Below the pieces are notes generated by a model, which was given only the letters and a program-made list of their open reading frames with translations, made no database searches and was not told the DNA's origin. Position numbers and translations under genes: made by a program. From contig JAIBBN010000008.1 in the NCBI GenBank assembly GCA_019694655.1, forward strand, positions 1 to 64,000: 64,000 bases of DNA, in the 5' to 3' direction. This document shows, in pieces, positions 1 to 8,196 of this stretch (the first letter of the stretch is position 1; each line of letters begins with the position of its first letter). The DNA comes from Leptospirales bacterium (GTDB lineage: Bacteria; Spirochaetota; Leptospiria; Leptospirales; Leptonemataceae).

Positions 1-453
1 CAGGTAAGAGACCAACCAGCCGGCGAAGGCCGCTGGTTCCCGGTCGCGCGGAAGCCAGCCGGTCTGTGCATTTTCGATATAAAGATCACCCGTAACAAAG
101 CCAAAGAGGATGCTGTGATGTTTTCCCAGAGCCACCTCGGCCTGCGCATCCCCGCCGCTGTTCCACGCCTTCGGGCGCTGATAGAAAACGCTGCGCAGAG
201 CTGCCAACTCTACCTTCTGTCGATTTCCAGAACGCAAGGCCAGGAAGTCATAGAAATAGCTGCGGTAGGGGGCCAGAAACGTAATGGCCTCCCCATCGAC
301 GGTTGATCGGCCCCAGCTTGCCTCCAGCGACCAGCGGCGAGAATGGAAGCCCGAAGAATTGCTGCGCCGGCTTGAAGGACTCTCGGCCCGCAAAGACCCA
401 ATGGCCATCGGGAGCAAAATCACAACCGTCAACGCCGGAATCCATGCCCGCAT
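1..453 (-). CDS. Secreted protein of unknown function, N-terminal part only
   Basis: The frame opens at an ATG at 453 and stays open to the window edge, giving 151 residues with no stop, so the C-terminus lies outside the window. Residues 1-23 form a clear signal peptide: a short basic start (MRAW), a hydrophobic core (LTVVILLPMAIG) and an SLRA cleavage site. The mature part begins with a Ser/Arg-rich stretch and then a region with many aromatic residues (FLAPYRSYFYDFLALR) that could be beta-structured. I do not recognise the family. An exported or outer-membrane protein fits the signal peptide and the many envelope proteins nearby. An overlapping frame starting at 445 looks like a shadow. 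Confidence 0.6.
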   Translation of the reverse strand, partial: MRAWIPALTVVILLPMAIGSLRAESPSSRRSNSSGFHSRRWSLEASWGRSTVDGEAITFLAPYRSYFYDFLALRSGNRQKVELAALRSVFYQRPKAWNSGGDAQAEVALGKHHSILFGFVTGDLYIENAQTGWLPRDREPAAFAGWLVSYL

Positions 454-464
454 TCCACGAAATT

Positions 465-487
465 TAAATATCCTGCAGTTCTGACAA
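465..487 (-). promoter_or_regulatory. Possible promoter of the truncated secreted gene
   Basis: The roughly 100-base gap upstream of the gene starting at 453 is distinctly AT-rich compared with its surroundings. On the minus strand it holds TTGTCA (487-482) and TATTTA (470-465). The spacing of 11 bases is too short for a textbook pair, so only the general assignment as a promoter region is suggested. Confidence 0.2.
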
Positions 488-549
488 TCAATTCTTAGTT
501 TAAGTTTCTACTGGTTTTGGCCTCATTCTACGATTTCCGGCAAGCCGTC

Positions 550-930
550 TTATCCGGTCGGGTTAGGTTTTTCCGCTGACCAATGTACAGCAGCCGCCGA
601 TATCCGTCCGTCGAGATCTAGTTTCATGGTCTCAGCAACGACGCGCCGCCCTACGCTGCGATAGTAGACCGTGATGCTGTCGATTCCGACCAGCACATCC
701 AGCAACACAAAATGTAGCGACGGCTGAAGGCCAAGACCCGGCATCCAGTATTCGCGCAAGGCCTGGCGCCCGCGAAGCCGGCCGCTGGCCAGCTTCAAAC
801 GTTCCACAATCAGCGGCGAAGAAAACTCGCAATCTTCCGCATAGCACTGCGAAATACGGTCGATGTCGCCGGAGTTCCAGCATTCAATCCATCGTCGAGC
901 AAAAGCCAGAGCCTGTTCGGGTTGCAGCAT
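550..930 (-). CDS. NTF2-like / SnoaL-fold protein
   Basis: A small soluble protein of 126 residues from the ATG at 930. An in-frame ATG at 984 with AGGA upstream would add 18 residues. Features typical of the nuclear transport factor 2-like family are the opening helix (ALAFARRWIECWNSGD), the acidic turn after it (CYAEDCEF), a GRLRGRQALREYW segment and a terminal beta region ending in AAAVHWS. The NTF2-like fold makes a cone-shaped pocket used by isomerases, cyclases and dehydratases. No substrate can be inferred. It stands alone on the minus strand between a secreted-protein gene and a divergent OmpA-type lipoprotein gene. Confidence 0.75.
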   Translation of the reverse strand: MLQPEQALAFARRWIECWNSGDIDRISQCYAEDCEFSSPLIVERLKLASGRLRGRQALREYWMPGLGLQPSLHFVLLDVLVGIDSITVYYRSVGRRVVAETMKLDLDGRISAAAVHWSAEKPNPTG

Positions 931-1081
931 AGTCCCCAAACAACCGGCGGACTGTGTGATGATTTGCAAAGCACGATTCCGCATAGAGCGGTCCTATGCT
1001 TGCTAACGCTCCGCTAATCAAGTTCCGCACTTTTTTGCTCGCCTGGCGCCCTGGGCGGCCATCCTTTGCCCGTCACTCAGC

Positions 1082-1837
1082 ATGAATCTTCCAGGGATGA
1101 AAAAGCCATTGTTCCATTGCGTTGCAGGCCTCGTATTGGGCGCGGCAAGCGTCGCGGCAGGTTGCGCGACGGTAGAAAACGCCGGACAGACCGCTTTGCA
1201 GTACATGCAGGGCTGCCCGCACTACGAAGAAGAGGTGGCCTTCCCCTCCGTCTGCACACAGTGTGAACCGCAAAAGACCGAAGAACTGGCTACACTCAGC
1301 CAGACGGCAAACAATCCGCCCAAACCAGAGGAGCAGAAGCCAATCACCGATGAGCAGTCGGAGTATCTGGAAAAGACTCTGGAAGAGACCCGCGACTCGC
1401 TGGAAGACGCGGGCGTCGATATGCATCGCATTCCGACCGGATACCGCGGCGAAGGCGTGACGATTGAACGCGGCGGCCAACCGCCCCGAGAGTTGATTCT
1501 GTCGATCGATGGCGACGTTTCCTTTGCGCATGGATCCTCCGCGCTAACGCCGCACGCTCGACTGGTTATTGCCAAGATGGCGGAGGCGCTGGCCAATTTT
1601 CCCAATTCGAAGTTGCGCTTTGGCGGCCATACCGATTCGACCGGCGGCCGGCCGCTTAATTTTCGATTGAGCCAGCAGCGGGCGCAGGCGGTGCGTGATG
1701 AAATGGTGCGCGAGCATGGGATCTCCGCCTCGCGAATTCTCGAGGTACGCGGTTACGCTGACACACAGCGCATCGTACAGACCAATCGCGCCGAGCCTCG
1801 CAATCGTCGTGTTGAGATCCGAGTGGTAATGGAATAG
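1082..1837 (+). CDS. OmpA-family peptidoglycan-associated lipoprotein
   Basis: A 251-residue envelope protein with a lipoprotein signal: basic start, hydrophobic core and a lipobox ending at Cys28 (SVAAGC). An in-frame ATG at 1097 giving MKKP... is an equally good start. Residues 30-130 are a Cys- and Glu-rich linker with coiled-coil-like sequence (YLEKTLEETRDSLEDAG). Residues 145-251 are an OmpA C-terminal domain, with the GHTDSTG loop at 182-188, a conserved Arg-rich helix (LSQQRAQAV) and the NRRVEI strand at 241-246. In this family the HTD and NRR residues hold meso-diaminopimelate of peptidoglycan. The protein probably tethers the outer membrane to the cell wall. The next gene begins four bases downstream, so the two are very likely co-translated. 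Confidence 0.88.
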   Translation: MNLPGMKKPLFHCVAGLVLGAASVAAGCATVENAGQTALQYMQGCPHYEEEVAFPSVCTQCEPQKTEELATLSQTANNPPKPEEQKPITDEQSEYLEKTLEETRDSLEDAGVDMHRIPTGYRGEGVTIERGGQPPRELILSIDGDVSFAHGSSALTPHARLVIAKMAEALANFPNSKLRFGGHTDSTGGRPLNFRLSQQRAQAVRDEMVREHGISASRILEVRGYADTQRIVQTNRAEPRNRRVEIRVVME

Positions 1838-1840
1838 ATT

Positions 1841-3025
1841 GTGAGCAAGATTGCGCGGCTTCTATTTTTCGTTCTACTTAGCATCACCGTCCTGGGCGAG
1901 CTGGCAGCGCAGACCGGACCGGAACCGGGCGCAACTCCCCCAGGATCACAACAGGCAGGAGAAAAGCCTGCGGAACAAAAGCCGGCGGAAGCTGGAGGCG
2001 GCGTTCCAACGCCGGGCGGCAACCGTCGGCGCGAGCTGCATCGCATCTGGCTGCAGCTTGGTCTGGGCCGCGCCGCCATACGCGCGGGCATCCTCAATGA
2101 GACTCCTAACGCCTGGCTGCTGAACAGCGCCGTCCAGACCGGCATCGACTCCAACTATCCCTTCAGCATTCCCATTCTGAATGAGAGCACGCCGCTGCAC
2201 ATGCTGACTGCTGCTACCAGTGCGGAATACGCCTATGCCGATCGATTTTTTGTCGGCCTGCAATGGCGCTGGGTCGACTACACCACGCCGCGCGAATCAG
2301 CCAGCCGGGTCAACTTTCTGGTTCCAGGCAATACCGCACTGCAGCCATCCATCTATGAGGGCCTTCGCCTGGTGCGCTATGAAGAACGACGCAGCGCCAT
2401 TGACTTCGCGTATCTCTATCCGCTGCTGACGCCCGGATTGAAACTGGGCGGTTTCATCGCCTACGAAAGATTTACCGAAAACAATGATTTGACCCTGGGC
2501 TCCTATACCGGAACGCGCAGTAGCGCCACGCCGCCTTCTACGATCACTGCATCAAACGCCGCTGTTACTCCGGCGCGCTACGATATGCGCGGGTGGCTGA
2601 TTGGATTGGCCGCACGTTACCAGATTTTTGACTGGCTTGGAGTCAGCTACCGACTTGCCCCGCTCTACCGCCGCTCCGGCGCCTTCAGTATGTCCGGCTT
2701 TCAGACGCTCAGCCAGTACTCGAACTCCTCCGGACTGACGCTGCTGCCGATCTTTCCCTTTGCCGTGGCCGATTTCAAAGATTCTGGCGTCCGCCATACC
2801 CTGGAGGGTACCATTCGTTTCTCCTGCATCTACACCTTTACGTTGGGAGTGTTGAAGGAAGACATGACCCGCACCTATTCCAGCTACTTTGGCGCCTCGC
2901 TTTCCACCGGCGGTCAGTTTGCATCCAAGACGCCAACCTTTATTGGCATTGGCGAAACTTCAGCCTCCTTTAAGATTACGACGCTTGAGTACTACATGCG
3001 ATTTGGCGTGCTCGGCTTTCTTTGA
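1841..3025 (+). CDS. Putative outer-membrane beta-barrel protein
   Basis: A 394-residue protein from a GTG just after the OmpA-lipoprotein stop. A signal peptide (LLFFVLLSITVLGELAAQ) is followed by a Pro/Gly/Glu-rich stretch to about residue 60 and then by alternating aromatic and polar segments, such as YADRFFVGLQWRWVDY and DWLGVSYRLAPLYRR, that look like amphipathic barrel strands. The extreme C-terminus (YYMRFGVLGFL) resembles a final strand. I cannot assign a named family. The tight coupling to a peptidoglycan-binding lipoprotein suggests an envelope structure or channel. Its stop lies 21 bases from the stop of the convergent gene. Confidence 0.6.
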   Translation: MSKIARLLFFVLLSITVLGELAAQTGPEPGATPPGSQQAGEKPAEQKPAEAGGGVPTPGGNRRRELHRIWLQLGLGRAAIRAGILNETPNAWLLNSAVQTGIDSNYPFSIPILNESTPLHMLTAATSAEYAYADRFFVGLQWRWVDYTTPRESASRVNFLVPGNTALQPSIYEGLRLVRYEERRSAIDFAYLYPLLTPGLKLGGFIAYERFTENNDLTLGSYTGTRSSATPPSTITASNAAVTPARYDMRGWLIGLAARYQIFDWLGVSYRLAPLYRRSGAFSMSGFQTLSQYSNSSGLTLLPIFPFAVADFKDSGVRHTLEGTIRFSCIYTFTLGVLKEDMTRTYSSYFGASLSTGGQFASKTPTFIGIGETSASFKITTLEYYMRFGVLGFL

Positions 3026-3045
3026 AAAGTTTGATCAAAGCGCTG

Positions 3046-5406
3046 TTATTGCGCCAGCGATCGCACAAAATCTTCCTGCAGGCGATTCTCAACGGCGCGA
3101 CGCGATCGTGAATTTCGAACGCATTCAATCGCCGCTTCCGCCTGCAAACCGCCCTTCACCAAAAGGTAGCTTGCCGCTACCAGACCGCTGCGGCCAACGC
3201 CTCCAACGCAATGCACCAGCGCCGATCGACCGGCGCGCAGCTTCCGATCAAGCTCATCCAGTTCGATCAGCAGCGCATCGCGCCGCGGCGCGCCTTGATC
3301 CGGAATGGGAAAGTAGCGGACCGCAATTCCGGCCCGGGCATAGGCCTCCTTGAGTTCCAGGACTCCATATCGCTCAAATTCATCCTCCGTCAACAGGCAG
3401 AGAACGTCGCTGTATCCGGCCTGAAGGACGGCGGCCAGATCCAGCTGCAAATTGCGCATGCGATCCTTGCGCCCCGGCAGCAAGGTCAGACCCAGCCGTC
3501 CCGGCGGCGCGCCGGCCGGCGCCGGCAACGGAATCTCGTCGATGCGCAATGCCCGTGCAAAGCGCAGCGAATCGCGAAGACGAGCTGCGGCGATGCAGCC
3601 AGCGTAGAGCGCCAGTTTCTTCTGCCACTCATTGCATTCGTCAAAGGAGAGCGTGTGCATGGCATAGCGAACTACGCCGACAAAAAGCTGATAGGGATCG
3701 CGGTCCGCTTCAATCAGCGCCGGGTAGTAGGATCGCAGCCGGGCTGCCATGCGGTAGGCCCGGCGCAGTTGCGGAAGCTTAAAACGCTGGTCGAGAGCGG
3801 GGTCAGGCGGCGCGCCAAGATCCTCTGTGTCCAGCAGGGCATGAACCACATCCACGCCAGCGCGCAATGCATCCGGTCCGTCCAGGGGCGTAAAAATATA
3901 GAGCAGATCGTTCTCCAGTTTGATCAAATCCTTCAGGATGTGGCCGCGATGGGTGTGAAAGAAGTCAATCAGCCAGACATTTTGAGAGGCATCGACCAGG
4001 ATGTTAGCGCCGTTCAAATCGCCATGCAAGTACGATGTAAAATGCGGAGCGGCATAAGATTCCTTGAGTTCCGGCAAGTCGCGCTCATAGAACAGGCAGA
4101 CATTCGGCGCCTGCAGGCCAGGCAGAATCTCCAGTTCCTCGCTGCTGGCCGGCTCGCCAAGTAGCGCTTCGACGCGACGTCGCACGCCAGGGGCATAGCG
4201 CTCCGAAAAATCGTAATATTGAAGCAAGTTTAAGCTTTCACGGCTGCGCGCATCGTAGAATCGCCCCAACTGTCGCAAGAAGACGGTATCGAAAACTTCA
4301 AAGACCGGCAGATCTTCATTCGTGTCGCTATACAGCTTTTGCAGGGTGCGCACATCGCCATCCAGCATGCCAGCGTAACGGTACTTGATTGCGCCGCGAT
4401 CTTCCAGCTCCGCAAAGTCGACGATCGACGGGGCGCTGTTGCCCAGCACTTCCTGCACTCGTTCGAAGGCCGTCCGCTCCCCGGCGATGGGATCGCGCGC
4501 GCCGATCTTGATAACGTAGGGCGCCTGCTTGTGACCAAAGCGATCGGTGGCTCGCGCTTTCAGCACAACATTTCCAGAAAATCCGCCGTCCAGTCGACGC
4601 AACTGCGCCCCCGCGCTTTCTCGGAACAGGTAGAGCAGAATTTGCTGGTCTGCCGACGCGACGCCATCGCCGTTTTCAAACTCGAGTCGGGAAACGTCAA
4701 GCCGAGCGCTGGAACTCCGGCGCTGCAACGCTGGCGCCGTCCCGGCCAGCCATTCTGTAAACGCGGCCACTGAGGGAAAGAGCTGCAGGCCAAGAATGCT
4801 GCGCAATTGTTCCAGCGCCACAAAATGCATGGAACGCGAGGAGGAGGCGCAAAGCGCACTGCAAAGACCAATCTCATAATCTGGATAACGAGTGGCCAGA
4901 TCGTAAGCCAAAAAGGTAATTTTGGCTTCGGTCCAGACGCCCATCAGCCCGACCCGTCGACGTCCGTTATAGTTTTTCAAGACCTCATCGAGGTCGGTAT
5001 CAATGAAGTCGTTCAATCCGCTGGCATCAATGATGTGGTGCGCACGATCGTTGCGCATCGCGGAGCGAAATACAAAGTCTGCGCCTTCAGTGTTCCGCAA
5101 ACAATGCTGGCCAAACTGCTGCAGATGCTCCCGTTGTGCCGGCGCGTCAGGGTCATGCCAATCGCGAATGTGAATCAGGGCCAACTGATCGGCCGGGGTC
5201 TGGTAGGCCCAGTCGATTACGCTCTGTACCGCTCCCTCCTCGACGCGCTCGCCGAGCAGGCGCATCGCTTCATCGTAGCCAACATGAAGCTGATTGGGCA
5301 GCGCATCGAAGCGCCCGATGGGTTTGACGAAATCATTCTGGAGGCATTGCGTAATCAATAGCGAGGGCATGCCATAAGACCTGGGCGCCGAGGCCAGCGC
5401 GGGCAA
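3046..5406 (-). CDS. Three-module protein: degenerate isochorismatase fold, kinase-like domain, dual-specificity phosphatase
   Basis: 786 residues; the ATG at 5370 (Met13) may be the true start because the first fold begins there. Residues 13-222 have the cysteine-hydrolase/isochorismatase pattern (LQNDF at 22-26, GVWTE at 156-160), but the positions of the catalytic Asp, Lys and Cys appear to be Cys21, Ala128 and Lys162, so this module is probably inactive. Residues 270-600 look like a phosphotransferase of the aminoglycoside-kinase type: a Gly-rich loop (GGFSGN, 274-279), a likely ATP lysine K300, HGDLNGAN at 461-468 with D463, and the metal-binding D481 in LIDF. Residues 636-786 are a dual-specificity phosphatase with the P-loop HCVGGVGRSG (C733, R739) and general acid D703. 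The combination suggests a sensor that both adds and removes phosphate; the substrate is unknown. Confidence 0.8.
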   Translation of the reverse strand: MPALASAPRSYGMPSLLITQCLQNDFVKPIGRFDALPNQLHVGYDEAMRLLGERVEEGAVQSVIDWAYQTPADQLALIHIRDWHDPDAPAQREHLQQFGQHCLRNTEGADFVFRSAMRNDRAHHIIDASGLNDFIDTDLDEVLKNYNGRRRVGLMGVWTEAKITFLAYDLATRYPDYEIGLCSALCASSSRSMHFVALEQLRSILGLQLFPSVAAFTEWLAGTAPALQRRSSSARLDVSRLEFENGDGVASADQQILLYLFRESAGAQLRRLDGGFSGNVVLKARATDRFGHKQAPYVIKIGARDPIAGERTAFERVQEVLGNSAPSIVDFAELEDRGAIKYRYAGMLDGDVRTLQKLYSDTNEDLPVFEVFDTVFLRQLGRFYDARSRESLNLLQYYDFSERYAPGVRRRVEALLGEPASSEELEILPGLQAPNVCLFYERDLPELKESYAAPHFTSYLHGDLNGANILVDASQNVWLIDFFHTHRGHILKDLIKLENDLLYIFTPLDGPDALRAGVDVVHALLDTEDLGAPPDPALDQRFKLPQLRRAYRMAARLRSYYPALIEADRDPYQLFVGVVRYAMHTLSFDECNEWQKKLALYAGCIAAARLRDSLRFARALRIDEIPLPAPAGAPPGRLGLTLLPGRKDRMRNLQLDLAAVLQAGYSDVLCLLTEDEFERYGVLELKEAYARAGIAVRYFPIPDQGAPRRDALLIELDELDRKLRAGRSALVHCVGGVGRSGLVAASYLLVKGGLQAEAAIECVRNSRSRRAVENRLQEDFVRSLAQ

Positions 5407-5427
5407 GCGAAAACGCCGATGTGCAAG

Positions 5428-6432
5428 CTAGTGCGGCAGGCTAACATAGCGCCAGATGCCGCGGTAGAGCGGCGCGCCGCGTTCGTCTCGCGGCGTATCA
5501 CTGTCGCGAACTGTTGCACCATGGAATACGTAGGCGCGCTCATTGCCCGGATCGCGATCGCTGAACAGCTGTCGCCGTCCCGAAAACGGAAAGGCGCTGT
5601 GATCGACATCAACAGCAGGTCCGTCGTCGGAAAGGCCAAGCTTGCGCCAGTTGCGCAGCACGGACCAGTAGTAGAGCACCTCATCACGCTTGTGGGTGAA
5701 TCCGGCATAGAGCTCCGGCGGCGTAGCGGAGGGCATCGAGAGCCAGCTCGCCGGCCGGCCGCTGACAGTTACGTCGGCCGGACCCGAATACATCCCGACG
5801 CGCATAACGCGAAAGTGCTTGGCCAGGTAGGCGGCGTGACCGGCGCCTTGCGAGTAGCCGGATACGGCAACGCGGCGCCAGTCCACTGCGCCCTCGTCGT
5901 CAAGAAACTCAGACCAGCCAGCCTCCGGATCCTGGGCCGCAAGGTAGTGCAGGAGCGCTTGTGTTCGCTGCAGGATAGAATCCGGCTGCCGGACCTCGAT
6001 CAGCGGCGAAACGTCGCGGCCAAAGAGGATTTCTTCTCGCGCCCGACCGTGACAGTCGGGATCCGAGCCAGCATTACAGCCGGCGCTCAAGCGCAATTCG
6101 TTTGGATAGCTCAAGGATATGACATGATAGCCGCGTGCGGCGGCTTCGGACAGGAGGTTTCGATAATCGTCGGGAGCGGCCAGCGTGCCAGGAAAAAAGA
6201 GCAAGAGCGCGCCAATCTGCGGGCGGTCCTCGGCTCGCAATACCAGATGCGGAAGGTCCCAATTGCTAACGCCCTGGTCGGCTGCCGTCGGATGCACCAG
6301 ACGCTCGCTAATCTTCAGGTCACTCATGCCATCGTCGGCCAGCACCACCGCGGAACCATTGCAACCCAGCCATAGCAGAGAGCCAAGGAGGATAGCGGCG
6401 CCGCGGCAGATACGATCTTTCCAGCACTTCAA
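5428..6432 (-). CDS. Alpha/beta-hydrolase lipoprotein, BPSS1187-like
   Basis: 334 residues from a TTG at 6432, chosen because GGAGG lies six bases before it and the product begins with a good lipoprotein signal (lipobox LWLGC, Cys24). The longer frame from 6600 has no such signal. The body has the alpha/beta-hydrolase layout: an early strand (GALLLFFPGT), then the nucleophile elbow GYSQGAGHAAY whose serine sits in G-x-S-x-G, and a late HSAF/HGAT region for the catalytic histidine. The segment YHVISLSYPNELRLS resembles BPSS1187-family hydrolases. It is probably an ester or amide hydrolase anchored in the envelope. It lies 21 bases upstream of the three-module gene on the same strand and is likely co-transcribed with it. 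Confidence 0.72.
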   Translation of the reverse strand: MKCWKDRICRGAAILLGSLLWLGCNGSAVVLADDGMSDLKISERLVHPTAADQGVSNWDLPHLVLRAEDRPQIGALLLFFPGTLAAPDDYRNLLSEAAARGYHVISLSYPNELRLSAGCNAGSDPDCHGRAREEILFGRDVSPLIEVRQPDSILQRTQALLHYLAAQDPEAGWSEFLDDEGAVDWRRVAVSGYSQGAGHAAYLAKHFRVMRVGMYSGPADVTVSGRPASWLSMPSATPPELYAGFTHKRDEVLYYWSVLRNWRKLGLSDDGPAVDVDHSAFPFSGRRQLFSDRDPGNERAYVFHGATVRDSDTPRDERGAPLYRGIWRYVSLPH

Positions 6433-6614
6433 TCTGGGCCTCCGCACAGTACGACGATGCAAGAGCGGCGAAACATACAAAATTCTTTCATCTCCCTTTG
6501 CCGAAAACTTTGCAAAAAAAATGAACCACGTGGCGCCGCGCGGGCCTGGCAAGCGCCAGGAAAAGCTGGCCGCCCCGGCGCCGCCGCCGAACCCTTGCAT
6601 GCCGGGGCTAAATT

Positions 6615-7142
6615 TTGGAATCGCTCAGCAGTCTCGTCAACAACAGCACGCTCAGCGCCGTCGTCTGGGCCAGCGCCGGCATCGCCCTGGTCATCGCTGA
6701 ATTTTTCGTACCCGGGGCGATCTGTGTATTTCTGGGACTGGGCGCGCTATTGACCGGAGGCTTCACCTATCTGGGCGCCCTGAACAGCCTTACGTCGCAG
6801 TTTGTATTCTGGGTATTCTCTTCGCTGGTCTTGATCTTGATTCTCCGCGCCAGAGTTACACGCTGGTTTCCAGCGCTGGAACGCGACGATAGCCGGGCTG
6901 AGAATGACGAAATTGCCGGCCGCCTGGTGGAAGTCCTGGAAGATATTGCGCCAGGCGAAAGCGAAGGACGCGTGCGCTTTCAGGGCGCCAGCTGGAATGC
7001 CCGCAGCGAGAAAGATCTGCTGCGACGCGGCGAGCAGGCGCGAATTCTGAGACGCGACAATCTATGGCTGGTTGTCGAAGCAAGCGACGAAACGCCGCCA
7101 CAAACGAGTTCTGAGCAACGCAGCCCATCCCAAAACGCCTGA
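6615..7142 (+). CDS. NfeD-family membrane protein
   Basis: 175 residues from a TTG preceded by CGGGG. Three membrane segments occupy roughly residues 12-85 (AVVWASAGIALVIAEFFVPG, then LGLGALLTGGFTYLGA, then FVFWVFSSLVLILIL). After a charged linker comes a small OB-fold at about 105-158 (GRLVEVLEDIAPGESEGRVR and WLVVEA). This is the short NfeD architecture without the serine-protease domain. NfeD proteins are regularly encoded next to stomatin/SPFH proteins and form membrane microdomain complexes with them. Two SPFH genes follow directly here, which strongly supports the call. Confidence 0.9.
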   Translation: MESLSSLVNNSTLSAVVWASAGIALVIAEFFVPGAICVFLGLGALLTGGFTYLGALNSLTSQFVFWVFSSLVLILILRARVTRWFPALERDDSRAENDEIAGRLVEVLEDIAPGESEGRVRFQGASWNARSEKDLLRRGEQARILRRDNLWLVVEASDETPPQTSSEQRSPSQNA

Positions 7143-7257
7143 ACGCCGAAAGATCGGAGCGCATCTTTTTTAGTTGCTGCCAGCAGCCTCGGGCCTGCAT
7201 CCTGCCGGCCTGCTCCGCGCCCCTCGGGACGGAGACTTCCCGAGTTCGGAGGGATTC

Positions 7258-8175
7258 ATGCCTTTTTTGAGCGCATTGATCTTGATCCTGTTGATCATCT
7301 TTATCCGTCGCACCTTCCGCGTGGTGCCCAATCAGGCGGCCTTCATCAAGGAGCGGCTTGGCAAGTTCAGCGGCGTTCTTGGGCCTGGTTTTCACTTTCT
7401 GGTGCCAGTCATTGACCGCGTCGCCTATCGTCACACGCTCAAAGAGCAGGTTGCTGATGTGGCAGCGCAGATCTGTATCACTCGCGACAACGTCCAGGTG
7501 GAAGTGGATGGCATTCTTTACTTACGCGTCCTGGATCCGGAACGCGCCTCCTACGGAATTCAGGACTACGGCTTCGCCGCCATGCAGCTGGCTCAGACCA
7601 GCATGCGTTCCGAGATCGGCAAGCTGGACCTCGACATGACATTCAAAGAACGGGAAAAGATCAATGATGCAGTGGTCAAAGCAGTAGACCACGCCAGCGA
7701 ACACTGGGGAATCAAAGTTACGCGTTATGAAATCAAAAACATCGTTCCGCCGCCATCGATTCTGAACTCCATGGAGCAGCAGATGAAGGCCGAACGTGAA
7801 AAGCGCGCCGACATTCTGCAATCCGAAGGCGAACGCGCCGCACTGATCAATCAATCGCAAGGCGAAAAACAGGAAGAAATCAACGTCTCCGAAGGCGAAA
7901 AGCAGAAACGGATCAATGAAGCCGAAGGCCGCGCCAAGGAGATCGAGCTGGTAGCCGATGCGACGGCCGAGGCGCTGCGCACTGTTGCCCAATCGATCAA
8001 CGCGGCAGGCGGTCGCGAAGCGGTACAGCTGCGTATTGCACAGGAGTTTATCCGCAAATTTGGCGAAGTTGTGGAGCAGTCGCGCACGACCGTCGTACCG
8101 CTTTCCGTGGCCAATATTCAGGGCGTCTTCGAGGGCGTCTCCAAGACCATGGCTGGAATCAAGAAGCAGGACTGA
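7258..8175 (+). CDS. SPFH/band 7 (stomatin-like) protein 1
   Basis: 305 residues. The ATG at 7258 has GGAGGG a few bases upstream, whereas the longer frame from 7174 would put 28 unlikely residues before the membrane anchor. Residues 2-18 are a single N-terminal membrane segment (LSALILILLIIFI). The band 7 domain follows (VPNQAAFIKERLGKF, TRDNVQVEVDGILYLRV), and then a long coiled coil from about 180 to 245 with a repeating S-E/Q-G-E-K pattern every 10-12 residues. Stomatin-like proteins oligomerise on the membrane and scaffold proteases and other enzymes. It sits between the NfeD gene and its own paralogue. An inverted repeat, CTCGGG/CCCGAG (7223-7244), lies just upstream of the ribosome-binding site. 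Confidence 0.92.
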   Translation: MPFLSALILILLIIFIRRTFRVVPNQAAFIKERLGKFSGVLGPGFHFLVPVIDRVAYRHTLKEQVADVAAQICITRDNVQVEVDGILYLRVLDPERASYGIQDYGFAAMQLAQTSMRSEIGKLDLDMTFKEREKINDAVVKAVDHASEHWGIKVTRYEIKNIVPPPSILNSMEQQMKAEREKRADILQSEGERAALINQSQGEKQEEINVSEGEKQKRINEAEGRAKEIELVADATAEALRTVAQSINAAGGREAVQLRIAQEFIRKFGEVVEQSRTTVVPLSVANIQGVFEGVSKTMAGIKKQD

Positions 8176-8196
8176 GGGCCAAAGGAGTAAGCAATC

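Noticed and set aside
3211-4164. 317-residue open frame on the plus strand
   Set aside because: Antisense to the three-module protein, which has clear motifs in three folds.
5419-6375. 318-residue open frame on the plus strand
   Set aside because: Antisense to the alpha/beta-hydrolase lipoprotein, which has a ribosome-binding site, signal and catalytic elbow.
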